Origin: Desulfobacterium sp.
GTDB lineage: Bacteria > Desulfobacterota > Desulfobacteria > Desulfobacterales > Desulfobacteraceae
Direction of reading: 5' to 3'
DNA: 64,000 bases
Assembly: GCA_030145245.1 (NCBI GenBank)
Contig: JAQYWC010000065.1
Coordinates: forward strand, 62,001-126,000
Shown here: positions 34,132 through 42,066 of the stretch, piece after piece
How the letters are laid out: each line of letters starts with the position of its first letter
How positions within the stretch are numbered: the stretch's first letter is position 1
Notes under the pieces: generated by a model
What the model was told of the DNA's origin: nothing
The model's input: the letters and a program-made list of their open reading frames with translations, nothing else
Database searches by the model: none
Program-made: the position numbers and the translations under genes

Positions 34132-35802
34132 CTATTTTATCCGGTTGATTCCAATGGCAATGTTATAACAATAGTCACCCATTTTTTCAAAATTGGACAG
34201 CAGGGCGATGAAGAGCACGCCCACATCCACGGAACAGGCCTCAGCCCTGAGCCGGTCGATGTGATCCTGGCGCATGCGCTCGCGCATGTCGTCGATGAGA
34301 TCCTCCTGGGCCTTGGCCCGCACTTTAAAGTCCGGGGTATGCTCGCCCAGCTCCTTGATGACAAAATCAAAAAAACGGTCGACCTCTTTTGAGATGGCAA
34401 CAAGGTCGCCTGATGCCTCCTCACTTATATCATAACCATTGTCATGGATGCGCTCAAGGATCTTGGAAACATTCTCGATGGAGTCGCCCAGCCGCTCGAT
34501 GTTGTTGGTGATCCGCATCATCTCCGAAATCTCGATCGCCTCGGGCTCATTGACATCACCCTGGTAGATGGAGGTCAGATATTTGATGATCACCTTTTGC
34601 ATGGCATCGATGTGATCCTCAACCGCCTCCCGCTCGGCAAGCCGGTCGTCGTCCCGGACAGTGATGCATTCACAGGTGTGCCTGAGGCTCTTCTGGGTGA
34701 AGAGGGCCATCTTGGTCACCTCTCCCCTCACCTTGGCAAGGGCGCCGATGGTGGAGTCCATGAACCGCATATCAAACGAGGGCAGCCGGTATCTCTCCTT
34801 TCGCTTCTCCTTGGGAGACAGATAGATGGCCACCTTGATCAGCTGGGGAAGAAACATGAGGAAAAATGAAGCATTGAGAACGTTGAAAATGGTATGACCG
34901 TTGGCGATGTAGCGGCCCACGTTCAGGAATTCACCGTTGACCGTATCGGTCACAGGCTCTGCCCCCATCATCATTGTGACCATCGAGATGAGTTCCACAA
35001 ACCAGGGAAATATCAGGACGATCATGGCGACGCCCACCACGTTGAAAAGGGTGTGGGCCCGGGCCGTTCGATGGGCGCTGAGGCTGGTGGAACCAAGGGT
35101 CGCGATCTCTGCCGTTATGGTGGTGCCGATGTTTTCGCCCAGAACCAGGGCCATGGCCGTTGGAAACGAGATCAGGCCCTGTACCGCCAGGGTCATGGTG
35201 AGCCCCACCGTGGCCGAAGAGGACTGAACCATGATGGTCACAAGCGCCCCCATACCAACGCACAAAAGAATGCCGCCGTAGGTGTCGGTGGAGAATTTCA
35301 GAAAAAAGGAGATGAATTCCGGATCGTTCTTGATGGGCGCAAGTCCGTGCTTCATAACGGTCATGCCGTAGAAGAGCAGACCAAAGCCAAGGACGATGTC
35401 ACCGATATGGCGGTATTGCCGTTTTTTAGAAAAGAACTTCATGGGAACGCCGATGGCAATGGCGGGAAGCGCCAGATCGGTGAGCTTAAAAGCGATCATC
35501 TGGGCCGTAACCGTGGTACCCACGTTGGCACCGAGGATAACGCCCACGGCCTGCTCCAGTGTCATGATCCCGGCGCCCACAAAACCAATGAGCATCACGG
35601 TGGTGGCCGATGACGACTGGATCATTGCGGTGACCCCGGCTCCGGTGGCGCAGCCGATCACCCGGTTGGACGAGATGGCTCCGAGGATGCGCTTGATCTT
35701 CTGGCCTGCCGTCATTTCCAGGCCTTCTGTCATCATCTTCATGCCGAGGATGAAGAGCCCCAGGCCGCCAATGGTTTGAATAAGAATATCTAACAAATCC
35801 AA
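34132..35802 (-). CDS. Na+/phosphate cotransporter family protein with C-terminal PhoU-like domain
   Basis: The 556-residue protein has two QSSSATT repeats of the Na/Pi-II family (IQSSSATTVMLIGFVG near 62 and MVQSSSATVGLTMTLA near 190), each in a hairpin with flanking helices, about nine helices in total, and a cytoplasmic PhoU-like helical domain from about 345 (RITNNIERLGDSIENVSKIL near 444). Members such as YjbB/NptA move phosphate, outward in Escherichia coli YjbB. The PhoU part is fused rather than separate, in contrast to the PiT-DUF47 pair six kb to the left. It heads the operon with the DUF1178 and MCE genes. Confidence 0.92.
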   Translation of the reverse strand: MDLLDILIQTIGGLGLFILGMKMMTEGLEMTAGQKIKRILGAISSNRVIGCATGAGVTAMIQSSSATTVMLIGFVGAGIMTLEQAVGVILGANVGTTVTAQMIAFKLTDLALPAIAIGVPMKFFSKKRQYRHIGDIVLGFGLLFYGMTVMKHGLAPIKNDPEFISFFLKFSTDTYGGILLCVGMGALVTIMVQSSSATVGLTMTLAVQGLISFPTAMALVLGENIGTTITAEIATLGSTSLSAHRTARAHTLFNVVGVAMIVLIFPWFVELISMVTMMMGAEPVTDTVNGEFLNVGRYIANGHTIFNVLNASFFLMFLPQLIKVAIYLSPKEKRKERYRLPSFDMRFMDSTIGALAKVRGEVTKMALFTQKSLRHTCECITVRDDDRLAEREAVEDHIDAMQKVIIKYLTSIYQGDVNEPEAIEISEMMRITNNIERLGDSIENVSKILERIHDNGYDISEEASGDLVAISKEVDRFFDFVIKELGEHTPDFKVRAKAQEDLIDDMRERMRQDHIDRLRAEACSVDVGVLFIALLSNFEKMGDYCYNIAIGINRIK

Positions 35803-35877
35803 GCTATCACCTTTTATTTAGTTTTAGTTAAGCCAGTGTTAGGACGCTCTTGAAATCAAGTTTGCGCCATGTATAGT

Positions 35878-37218
35878 TTATTTTGTTATTTTTTTCAATT
35901 GTGAAATTGTTTTTATAGGGGGAACGCCCTTGGCAAGGCATGGAAAGAGGGCGTTGTTCGAGAACACGGGATCTTTATCCAGATCGTACCTTGAGGCCGT
36001 CTTTGCCTCCTCCCACATGGGCGTGTGGGGGATGGGCGTGTAAAAAGCAAGAACCGGGGTGATACCGCTCTTTTCAACCTCAACCATGGATGCCTTCACT
36101 TCGGCCAGGCCCTGATCGGGCAGGCCGCACAAAAGATAGGCGCCGATCTGGTCATGGTCAAACCCGGCCTCCTTGAGCAGGGTGACCGCCGTATGAAATT
36201 CATTGGCCTTCACCTTGGTATCGTGGGTCCTTTCGGATGAAAAATCCGTGGTTTCCAGTCCCAGGCGGATGGTCTTGAAACCGGCCTTAAACATCAAAGT
36301 CGCCGTCCGTTGGCTGATCTCCCGGATATGCAGGGCGTTGGGGGTATGAAACGCAAGGTCCATCCCTGCGTCAATGATCGCTTCCAAAAGGGGTATGGCG
36401 TAGCGTTCTGCGTCAATGAGCAGGGCATCGTCGTAAAATGCAAAATCCCGGACCCCCTTTTCCCTGTGCCAGTGGCAGATTTCCCGGAACACCGATTGGG
36501 CAGACCTGCGCCTGAACTTCGGCTCAAGGAATGACGAGGCGCAGTATTCGCAAGAAAAGGGACAACCCCTGGAGGTGAGGATCGGTGCGTAGCTGAGATG
36601 GGAAATAAGATCCAGCGCCGGATAGGGCTGGGAATCGAGTTCCCCTATATCCGTCTTGGGTGTGAAGGCAAACCCGGTGTAGCGGAAAACCAACTCCTGG
36701 AGTTTCTCCTCCCCTTTGCCCGGCACCACCTCATCGGCAAGGGAGCAGCTTCTTGCATGGTCGGTGCAGAGGGTGGCGTAGATGCCGCCAAGCACCACCG
36801 GAACGTCCGGGAACACCTCCTTGATAGAGGAGATGGTCTCCCTGACCCCGGGGGCCCAGTAGGTCATAAGGGACGTGACAAACACAAGATCGGGTCGTTC
36901 CATGGCCAAAAGATCCTGTTTAAACCATTCAGGCTCGATGCCGTACCGGAAATAGCGCTTTCCTGTCTCTTCCACCCCCTTGGGCGGCGGAATAACGGTC
37001 TTCCGGTAGGGGCCCCGGCCGTCGGCCAGCACCTTCACCCGGTCACCGGCCCTGGGGTGGAACCTGTCCAGGCAATCCATAAAACTCACCCGGATGCCAT
37101 TGTCCCTGAGCATGGCGGCAAGGCCCAGCAGCCCTAAGGGCTTGGCCCAGAAATCAAAAGCAGCATAGTCATGGATCCACGGATTGACGCAGAGAATATG
37201 TGGCGCTTCTTGTCTCAA
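35878..37218 (-). CDS. B12-binding domain radical SAM protein
   Basis: The 446-residue protein has an N-terminal cobalamin-binding-type Rossmann region (HILCVNPWIHDYAAFDFWAK, then LGLAAMLRDNGIRVSFMDCL) and a radical SAM core with the cluster motif SRGCPFSCEYCASS near residue 216 (C-x3-C-x2-C). Such enzymes methylate or rearrange unreactive carbons. TTG at 37218, directly after the TGA of the AhbB-like gene, is the apparent start; it has no strong ribosome site, so translational coupling is likely. AhbC and AhbD of the alternative haem route are also radical SAM proteins but lack the B12 domain; whether this one acts in tetrapyrrole synthesis is open. Confidence 0.87.
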   Translation of the reverse strand: MRQEAPHILCVNPWIHDYAAFDFWAKPLGLLGLAAMLRDNGIRVSFMDCLDRFHPRAGDRVKVLADGRGPYRKTVIPPPKGVEETGKRYFRYGIEPEWFKQDLLAMERPDLVFVTSLMTYWAPGVRETISSIKEVFPDVPVVLGGIYATLCTDHARSCSLADEVVPGKGEEKLQELVFRYTGFAFTPKTDIGELDSQPYPALDLISHLSYAPILTSRGCPFSCEYCASSFLEPKFRRRSAQSVFREICHWHREKGVRDFAFYDDALLIDAERYAIPLLEAIIDAGMDLAFHTPNALHIREISQRTATLMFKAGFKTIRLGLETTDFSSERTHDTKVKANEFHTAVTLLKEAGFDHDQIGAYLLCGLPDQGLAEVKASMVEVEKSGITPVLAFYTPIPHTPMWEEAKTASRYDLDKDPVFSNNALFPCLAKGVPPIKTISQLKKITK

Positions 37219-37686
37219 TCAGTCGAAATATCGCATGGAGGTCTTTTTCAGCTCTTTCCTGCTAAAAAGAAGAATGTACGCTTCAACCCCCACGGCCTTT
37301 GATATCTTTTCCGCAATGGCGTGGCAGGCGGGTTCGTCAAAGGCGTGGATCATGGTGTAAAGATTGTAGGGCCAGGTTTCCGTGGGATTCCTGCGGTAGC
37401 AGTGGGAAACCTCGTCAAATCCAGCCATGGTGGGCCCCACCTCCTGAACCCTGGCCTCATCCACCGACCATGCAACCATGGCGTTGGCCGTGTAGCCAGA
37501 TTTCTGGTGTTTGAGGGTTGCGCCGAATCGTCGGATGATGGCCCGCTCGTCCAGCCCCTTTGCCGTCTTGAGGAACTCCTCCTCGGACATGCCAAGCCCC
37601 TGTGCAAGCTCAAGATAGGGACGTTCGCATACCGGGATATTGCCCTGGAGGGCGGAGATCACTTTTTTTTCTGTTTCAGTCAACAT
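37219..37686 (-). CDS. ahbB: Siroheme decarboxylase subunit AhbB-like (Lrp/AsnC-fold)
   Basis: The 155-residue protein looks like an Lrp/AsnC regulator (helix-turn-helix EKKVISALQGNIPVCERPY, effector fold from about 65) but has the features of AhbB/NirD-type siroheme decarboxylase: RRFGATLKHQKSGYTANAM and the SHCYRRNPTETWPYNLYTM segment in place of regulatory residues. AhbA and AhbB form a complex that removes two carboxyl groups of siroheme to give didecarboxysiroheme in the alternative haem path of sulfate reducers. AhbA is not in the window. The gene is fused translationally (TGATTG) to a B12-radical SAM gene. A pure regulator is the alternative reading. Confidence 0.82.
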   Translation of the reverse strand: MLTETEKKVISALQGNIPVCERPYLELAQGLGMSEEEFLKTAKGLDERAIIRRFGATLKHQKSGYTANAMVAWSVDEARVQEVGPTMAGFDEVSHCYRRNPTETWPYNLYTMIHAFDEPACHAIAEKISKAVGVEAYILLFSRKELKKTSMRYFD

Positions 37687-37752
37687 AGGGCTTCTTTAAT
37701 GGTGTTCCGGTTCATATGTCAAGTATAAAATTGAGCGCCCCTGGTTCACCGG

Positions 37753-37784
37753 CCTGGCATCATCGCCATGATGGCGTTGCCAGG
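37753..37784. other. Nested inverted repeat downstream of mtnA
   Basis: CCTGGCA at 37753-37759 pairs with TGCCAGG at 37778-37784, and inside it CGCCAT at 37764-37769 pairs with ATGGCG at 37771-37776. The structure is GC-rich with no T run, lying between mtnA (stop at 37854) and the ahbB-like gene. It may be an mRNA 3' stabiliser or a factor-dependent stop. Confidence 0.45.
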
Positions 37785-37853
37785 GCGCCCAATACACCTT
37801 CCGGGCGGGGGCCAGTTTCTGCCGGCCTGCACCTTGCCCATGTGGTTCGTGGT

Positions 37854-38954
37854 TTATCGCTTCTCCGGAAACAGGGTCAGAATTCCCTCCCGGGAGGCGT
37901 CGCACATGCCCCGTTCCGTAATAAGGCCTGTGACAAGCCGCGATGGGGTCACGTCAAAGGCATGGTTGGCGCACGGGCTTGCCGGGGGCGGTACCAGCAC
38001 CTTCACCAGGTTGCCGCCGCCATCCAGCCCCTGGATATGGCTGATCTCGGCCGGGTCCCGCTCCTCGATGGGAATCGAGGTCACCCCGTTGTCCATCTCC
38101 CAGTCAATGGTGGAGGAGGGAAGGGCCACATAAAAGGGGATGTCGTTGTCCTTTGCGGCCAGGGCCTTGAGATAGGTGCCGATCTTGTTGGCAACGTCCC
38201 CGGTCCAGGTGGTCCTGTCCGTGCCCACGATCACAAGGTCCACCATGCCGTGCTGCATGAGGTGGCCGCCGGCATTATCCGTGATCACCGTGTGAGCGAT
38301 GCCGTGCTTTCCAAGCTCCCAGGCCGTGAGCCTTGCGCCCTGGTTCAAAGGCCGTGTCTCGTCCACCCACACATGGATCTCAATGCCCTGGTCAAAGGCC
38401 GTATACATGGGGGCCGTGGCCGTACCATACTCCACGGTGGCAAGCCAGCCCGCATTGCAGTGGGTAAGGATGTTGACAGGCTTGCCTCCCTTTTTCCGGC
38501 TGATCTCCCGGATCAGGGAGAGTCCGTGTTCTCCGATAAGCCTGCAGTTCTCAGCCTCCTCTTCCACGATGGCCAGGGACTCAGCCAGGGCGGCGGCAAG
38601 CCGGGCATCACGATCATCCCTGCCCATACAGGTTTCAAGGACCCGTTCAACTCCCCAGGCAAGGTTCACGGCCGTGGGCCGGACCGCCTTGAGCCTGTCG
38701 CACTCTGCGGCCAGGCGATCATCGTTGCACTCCTGATCCCGGAGAACGGCGGTATAGACACCAAAGGCGCCGGTGGCACCGATCAGGGGCGCTCCCCGGA
38801 CAAACATCTCCCGGATCGCCTCGATGACATCATCCACAGTGTTGAGATCCGCCACAACCAGCTGATGGGGCAGCATTCGCTGGTCGATCACCTTTGCAAT
38901 TTTCAAATCAGCATCAAACCAGATGGGGCGCATCTGTTTACCGTCAACAAGCAT
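37854..38954 (-). CDS. mtnA: S-methyl-5-thioribose-1-phosphate isomerase
   Basis: The 366-residue protein belongs to the eIF2B-alpha-like MtnA family: RGAPLIGATGAFGV near residue 53, THCNAGWLATVEYGTATAPM near 165 with the catalytic Cys, DETRPLNQGARLTAWEL near 200, and VGTDRTTWTGDVANKIGTY near 245. It isomerises methylthioribose 1-phosphate to methylthioribulose 1-phosphate in the methionine salvage of 5'-methylthioadenosine. The gene is divergent from mtnP with a 255-base gap that holds a palindrome, so both steps are probably controlled together. No downstream mtnB-C-D-E genes are in the window; anaerobes may use other routes from this product. Confidence 0.94.
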   Translation of the reverse strand: MLVDGKQMRPIWFDADLKIAKVIDQRMLPHQLVVADLNTVDDVIEAIREMFVRGAPLIGATGAFGVYTAVLRDQECNDDRLAAECDRLKAVRPTAVNLAWGVERVLETCMGRDDRDARLAAALAESLAIVEEEAENCRLIGEHGLSLIREISRKKGGKPVNILTHCNAGWLATVEYGTATAPMYTAFDQGIEIHVWVDETRPLNQGARLTAWELGKHGIAHTVITDNAGGHLMQHGMVDLVIVGTDRTTWTGDVANKIGTYLKALAAKDNDIPFYVALPSSTIDWEMDNGVTSIPIEERDPAEISHIQGLDGGGNLVKVLVPPPASPCANHAFDVTPSRLVTGLITERGMCDASREGILTLFPEKR

Positions 38955-39031
38955 GTGAATCTCCTTTCAATTCTTCGGAATATGGGAACCGGAATTTGAA
39001 ACGAACATGGCCCAAATCCGGTATAGGAACG

Positions 39032-39050
39032 ATATTTTGATCCAAAATAT
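39032..39050. promoter_or_regulatory. Palindrome in the mtnA-mtnP divergent region
   Basis: ATATTTTG at 39032-39039 and CAAAATAT at 39043-39050 are perfect arms around ATC, and longer arms GGAACG and CGTTCC flank the site asymmetrically. The position between two divergent genes of one pathway makes a regulator site likely. The factor is unknown. Confidence 0.5.
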
Positions 39051-39209
39051 ACCATTGTCGTTCCGGGCGTCAACGATAATGTTACCCAACTCTTGCCTTG
39101 ACAAAGGTTTTGGCCATCATATAAAAACAAACAGGATTTTTTTCGGGCCTCTCTGGTTAAAAACAGGGGCCATTGATAAGGGCGAGATGCAAGGCAGGAG
39201 AACATTGGT

Positions 39210-39962
39210 ATGGTTAAAGTTGGAATCATCGGCGGATCCGGGCTGGATGACCCTGAAATAGTTCACAACTCCCAGGAGATGACGGTTACAACACCCTATG
39301 GAAGCCCCTCTTCCCCCCTCACCTGCGGAACGATCAACGGGATCGATGTGGTGATCCTTGCAAGGCACGGGCGGAATCACGATCTCAGCCCCACCCAGGT
39401 AAACAACAGGGCAAACATCGCAGCCCTCAAGGAGCAGGGGGTGACCGCAATTCTGACCACCACGGCCTGCGGAAGCCTGAGACAGGAGATCGACCGGGGG
39501 GATCTTGTGATCCTGGACCAGTTCATCGATTTCACCAGGTTCAGGAAAAACACCTTCCACGACTCCTTCAAAAACGGGGTGGTCCACACCTCCATGGCCG
39601 AACCCTTTGACAGGGATCTGAGACATCTGCTGTATGAGACAGCCGTTAAACAGGGGGTGAGGGTCCATGAAAAAGGAACCGTGGTGACCATCGAGGGCCC
39701 CCGCTTTTCCACCCGGGCCGAATCAAAGATGTTCCGGATGTGGGGGGGGGATGTGATCAACATGTCCATTGCGCCTGAGGCGGCCCTGGCCTGCGAGGCC
39801 GGGATACCCTATGCCTCGGTGGCCATGTCCACGGACTACGACTGCTGGAAGGAGGATGAGGCGCCGGTCTCCTGGGAAGAGATCCTTGAGGTATTCAACG
39901 CCAATTCACAGCGTGTTAAAGCGCTTTTAATCACGGCCATTTCCGGGCTGAAAAACAGATAA
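39210..39962 (+). CDS. mtnP: S-methyl-5'-thioadenosine phosphorylase family protein
   Basis: The 250-residue protein has the class-I-like nucleoside phosphorylase/MTAP form: GIIGGSGLDDPEIVHNSQ start, the phosphate-binding ARHGRNHDLSPTQVNNRANI near residue 51, EGPRFSTRAESKMFRMWGGD near 157 and MSTDYDCWKEDEAPVSWEE near 208. MTAP splits methylthioadenosine with phosphate to adenine and methylthioribose 1-phosphate; some close relatives act on methylthioinosine, and this cannot be told apart without key residues compared. AGGAG is nine bases before the ATG. apt follows 17 bases later on the same strand and takes the adenine formed. Confidence 0.92.
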   Translation: MVKVGIIGGSGLDDPEIVHNSQEMTVTTPYGSPSSPLTCGTINGIDVVILARHGRNHDLSPTQVNNRANIAALKEQGVTAILTTTACGSLRQEIDRGDLVILDQFIDFTRFRKNTFHDSFKNGVVHTSMAEPFDRDLRHLLYETAVKQGVRVHEKGTVVTIEGPRFSTRAESKMFRMWGGDVINMSIAPEAALACEAGIPYASVAMSTDYDCWKEDEAPVSWEEILEVFNANSQRVKALLITAISGLKNR

Positions 39963-39978
39963 ACAACCAGGTGAGACA

Positions 39979-40500
39979 ATGGACATAAAAAACAGCATAC
40001 GATCAATACCGGGCTGGCCCATCGAAGGGGTGATCTTCCGGGACATTACCACCCTTATGCAGGATCCCGACGCAAACAGGAAGGCCACTGACATCTTTTT
40101 TGACCGGTACAAAAACATGGATATCGACAAGGTGGTGGGAATCGATGCCAGGGGCTTCGTCTTTGGCGCCATCCTGGCCCACCAGCTCCACGTTGGATTC
40201 GTTCCGGTTCGGAAAAAGGGCAAACTGCCCCACAAGACCATCAGCGAGTCCTACAGCCTCGAGTACGGCCAGGACACCCTGGAGATCCACGAGGATGCCA
40301 TCGAAAAAGGGGAGCGGGTGGTGATCATGGACGATCTCATTGCCACGGGCGGCACCATCGGCGCAACGGTGAAACTCGTGGAGAAGATCGGCGGCAGCAT
40401 CGTGGAGTGTGCCTTTGTGGTGGAGCTCCCGGATCTCAACGGAAGGGAACGGCTGAACGGCCACAAGATCTTCTCCATCGTCGAGTTCGAAGGAGACTGA
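39979..40500 (+). CDS. apt: Adenine phosphoribosyltransferase
   Basis: The 173-residue protein starts SIRSIPGWPIEGVIFRDITT, usual for Apt, has GIDARGFVFGAILAHQL near residue 54, and the PRPP-binding motif VVIMDDLIATGGTIGA near 114. It converts adenine and PRPP to AMP and so removes the adenine made by the phosphorylase encoded directly upstream. The two form a small operon. A GC-rich hairpin without T run follows. Confidence 0.95.
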   Translation: MDIKNSIRSIPGWPIEGVIFRDITTLMQDPDANRKATDIFFDRYKNMDIDKVVGIDARGFVFGAILAHQLHVGFVPVRKKGKLPHKTISESYSLEYGQDTLEIHEDAIEKGERVVIMDDLIATGGTIGATVKLVEKIGGSIVECAFVVELPDLNGRERLNGHKIFSIVEFEGD

Positions 40501-40515
40501 TACGTTTTCTTTTTA

Positions 40516-40552
40516 CGCGCCATTGCCCCGGTTTTGATGGGGCAATGGCGCG
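40516..40552. terminator. 14-bp GC-rich hairpin between convergent apt and methyltransferase genes
   Basis: Bases 40516-40529 pair with 40539-40552 (CGCGCCATTGCCCC and complement) without mismatch. Neither side shows a T run, so it may end transcripts through a factor, or protect the 3' ends of both mRNAs. Position between convergent genes supports a terminating role. Confidence 0.55.
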
Positions 40553-40564
40553 GCTAAACAAGGA

Positions 40565-41365
40565 TCAGGCCTTGATATTGCCGGCCCTGACGCCCTTCAG
40601 GTAGTTCATGCAGAAGCTGTCGTTACCCTTGAGCATCTCACAGGTGTTGAGCACCGCCATAATCTCAGAGTCAAGGGGATCCATGATGGCCGAATCAAAC
40701 CCGTGGGCCATCATCAGGGCAAGGAAGTTCCGGTTGATGATCTTACGCTGGGGAAGTCCGTAGGAGATGTTGGACAGTCCCCCGGTGGTGTGAACCCCGG
40801 CAAGATCGGTCATGATGGTCTGAACAGCCTCCATGGCAACGTTGCCGTTATTGGCATCGACGCTCATGGGCTGGATCAGGGGATCGATGAAGATGTCGTC
40901 CCGTTTCATGCCGATCTTCTCAAGCTCCCCAACGAGCCTGGCGGCCCGGTCAACGATGTCGGCAACCGACTTGGGCATGCCGGAATCGTCCATGCACAGG
41001 GCAATGATCTTGCACTCCTTGCCGTCGAGAAAGGGCATCATGGCGTCAAAACGATCCTTCTCAAGGCTGATGGAGTTGACCATGGGAATCTTGTTGACCA
41101 TGGGGTAGGCCATCTCCAGAATGGCGGGATCCGGGCTGTCAAGGCAGAGGGGAAGATCTGTACCCTCCTGGACCACCTCCAGCAGCCAACGCATATCCTC
41201 CTCTTCATGACCGATGCGGGCCCCGGCATTCACGTCAATATAGGTGGCTCCACCTGCCTGCTGTTTCCTGACATCTTCCCTGATATAGTCGGCATCCCTG
41301 GCAATGACTGCGGCCTGGACTTTTTTCAGGGTGGTGTTGATTCTCTCTCCAATGACTGTAAACAT
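40565..41365 (-). CDS. Methyltetrahydrofolate:corrinoid methyltransferase (pterin-binding, AcsE/MtgA-like)
   Basis: The 266-residue protein has the pterin-binding TIM-barrel form: VIGERINTTLKKVQAAVIA start, GGATYIDVNAGARIGHEEED near 38, LPLCLDSPDPAILEMAYPM near 75 and FIDPLIQPMSVDANNGN near 160. Such proteins move the methyl group between a corrinoid protein and tetrahydrofolate. The two genes upstream encode a corrinoid protein and an MttB-like methyltransferase, so the set should demethylate a quaternary amine or similar methyl donor and give methyl-tetrahydrofolate for the Wood-Ljungdahl pathway. The gap to the corrinoid gene is 28 bases. A sigma-54 promoter controls the operon. Confidence 0.92.
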   Translation of the reverse strand: MFTVIGERINTTLKKVQAAVIARDADYIREDVRKQQAGGATYIDVNAGARIGHEEEDMRWLLEVVQEGTDLPLCLDSPDPAILEMAYPMVNKIPMVNSISLEKDRFDAMMPFLDGKECKIIALCMDDSGMPKSVADIVDRAARLVGELEKIGMKRDDIFIDPLIQPMSVDANNGNVAMEAVQTIMTDLAGVHTTGGLSNISYGLPQRKIINRNFLALMMAHGFDSAIMDPLDSEIMAVLNTCEMLKGNDSFCMNYLKGVRAGNIKA

Positions 41366-41393
41366 CTTTTTTTTCTCCGCTTAATGGTTTTTC

Positions 41394-42035
41394 CTAGGCT
41401 GATTTTTTGAGCAGGGTCTTGGCAAGCTTGCTTGCGGAACCGGCATCCGGTGCATATCCGTCCGCACCGATCTCATCGGCAAAGGTCTGATTCACGGGAG
41501 CGCCGCCCACAAGGATCTTGACCTTGTCCCTGATGCCGCTCGCCTCAATGGTCTTGACGGTCTGGGCCATCATGGGCATGGTGGTGGTCAAGAGGGCTGA
41601 GAGGGCCACAATATCCGCATCGTTCTCTTTGATCGCCTCAACAAATTTTTCAGGCGCCACATCCACGCCCATCTCGATCACATCAAAACCTGCGCTCTCA
41701 AGCATCATTGAGACCAGGTTTTTTCCAATATCGTGGAGGTCGCCCTTAACCGTTCCAAGCACCACCTTGCCGGCCACGGCAGAGTCCTCTTCCGAAAGCA
41801 GGGGTTTCAGGATCTCAACCGCACCGCCCATGGCCTGGGCACTCATGAGCACCTCGGGTATGAACATCTCACCGGACTCCATCCTTGCTCCCACAACGTC
41901 CATGCTGGCGATGAGTCCCTGGTTGAGAATCTCGTTTGCGGGCGCACCATTATCCAGGGCCGCCTTCACAAGGGTTTCGAGTTTCTCACCGTCTCCTGTG
42001 AGCAGGATCTCTAAAAGTTCTTTATAATCAGACAT
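41394..42035 (-). CDS. Corrinoid (B12-binding) methyl carrier protein, MtbC/MtgC-like
   Basis: The ATG at 42035 with GGAG seven bases upstream starts MSDYKELLEILLTGDGEKLE; the longer frame is not needed. The 213-residue protein has an N-terminal helical cap (methionine synthase B12-binding form) and the cobalamin domain with lower-ligand motif DLHDIGKNLVSMML near residue 105, and GGAPVNQTFADEIGADGY near 180. It carries the methyl group between the MttB-like enzyme and the methyltetrahydrofolate methyltransferase. Genes of all three stand together in the order substrate methyltransferase, corrinoid protein, pterin methyltransferase. Confidence 0.94.
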   Translation of the reverse strand: MSDYKELLEILLTGDGEKLETLVKAALDNGAPANEILNQGLIASMDVVGARMESGEMFIPEVLMSAQAMGGAVEILKPLLSEEDSAVAGKVVLGTVKGDLHDIGKNLVSMMLESAGFDVIEMGVDVAPEKFVEAIKENDADIVALSALLTTTMPMMAQTVKTIEASGIRDKVKILVGGAPVNQTFADEIGADGYAPDAGSASKLAKTLLKKSA

Positions 42036-42066
42036 AGGGTTCTCCATTTGAAATCGTTTAAGTGGT

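Noticed and set aside
37716-38999. 427-codon plus-strand ORF opposite mtnA
   Set aside because: All MtnA motifs are on the minus strand; the plus frame is low in recognisable structure and has no ribosome site.
39032-39050. SAM riboswitch upstream of the mtn genes
   Set aside because: Only a short palindrome is present; none of the conserved helices or core sequences of SAM riboswitches was seen.
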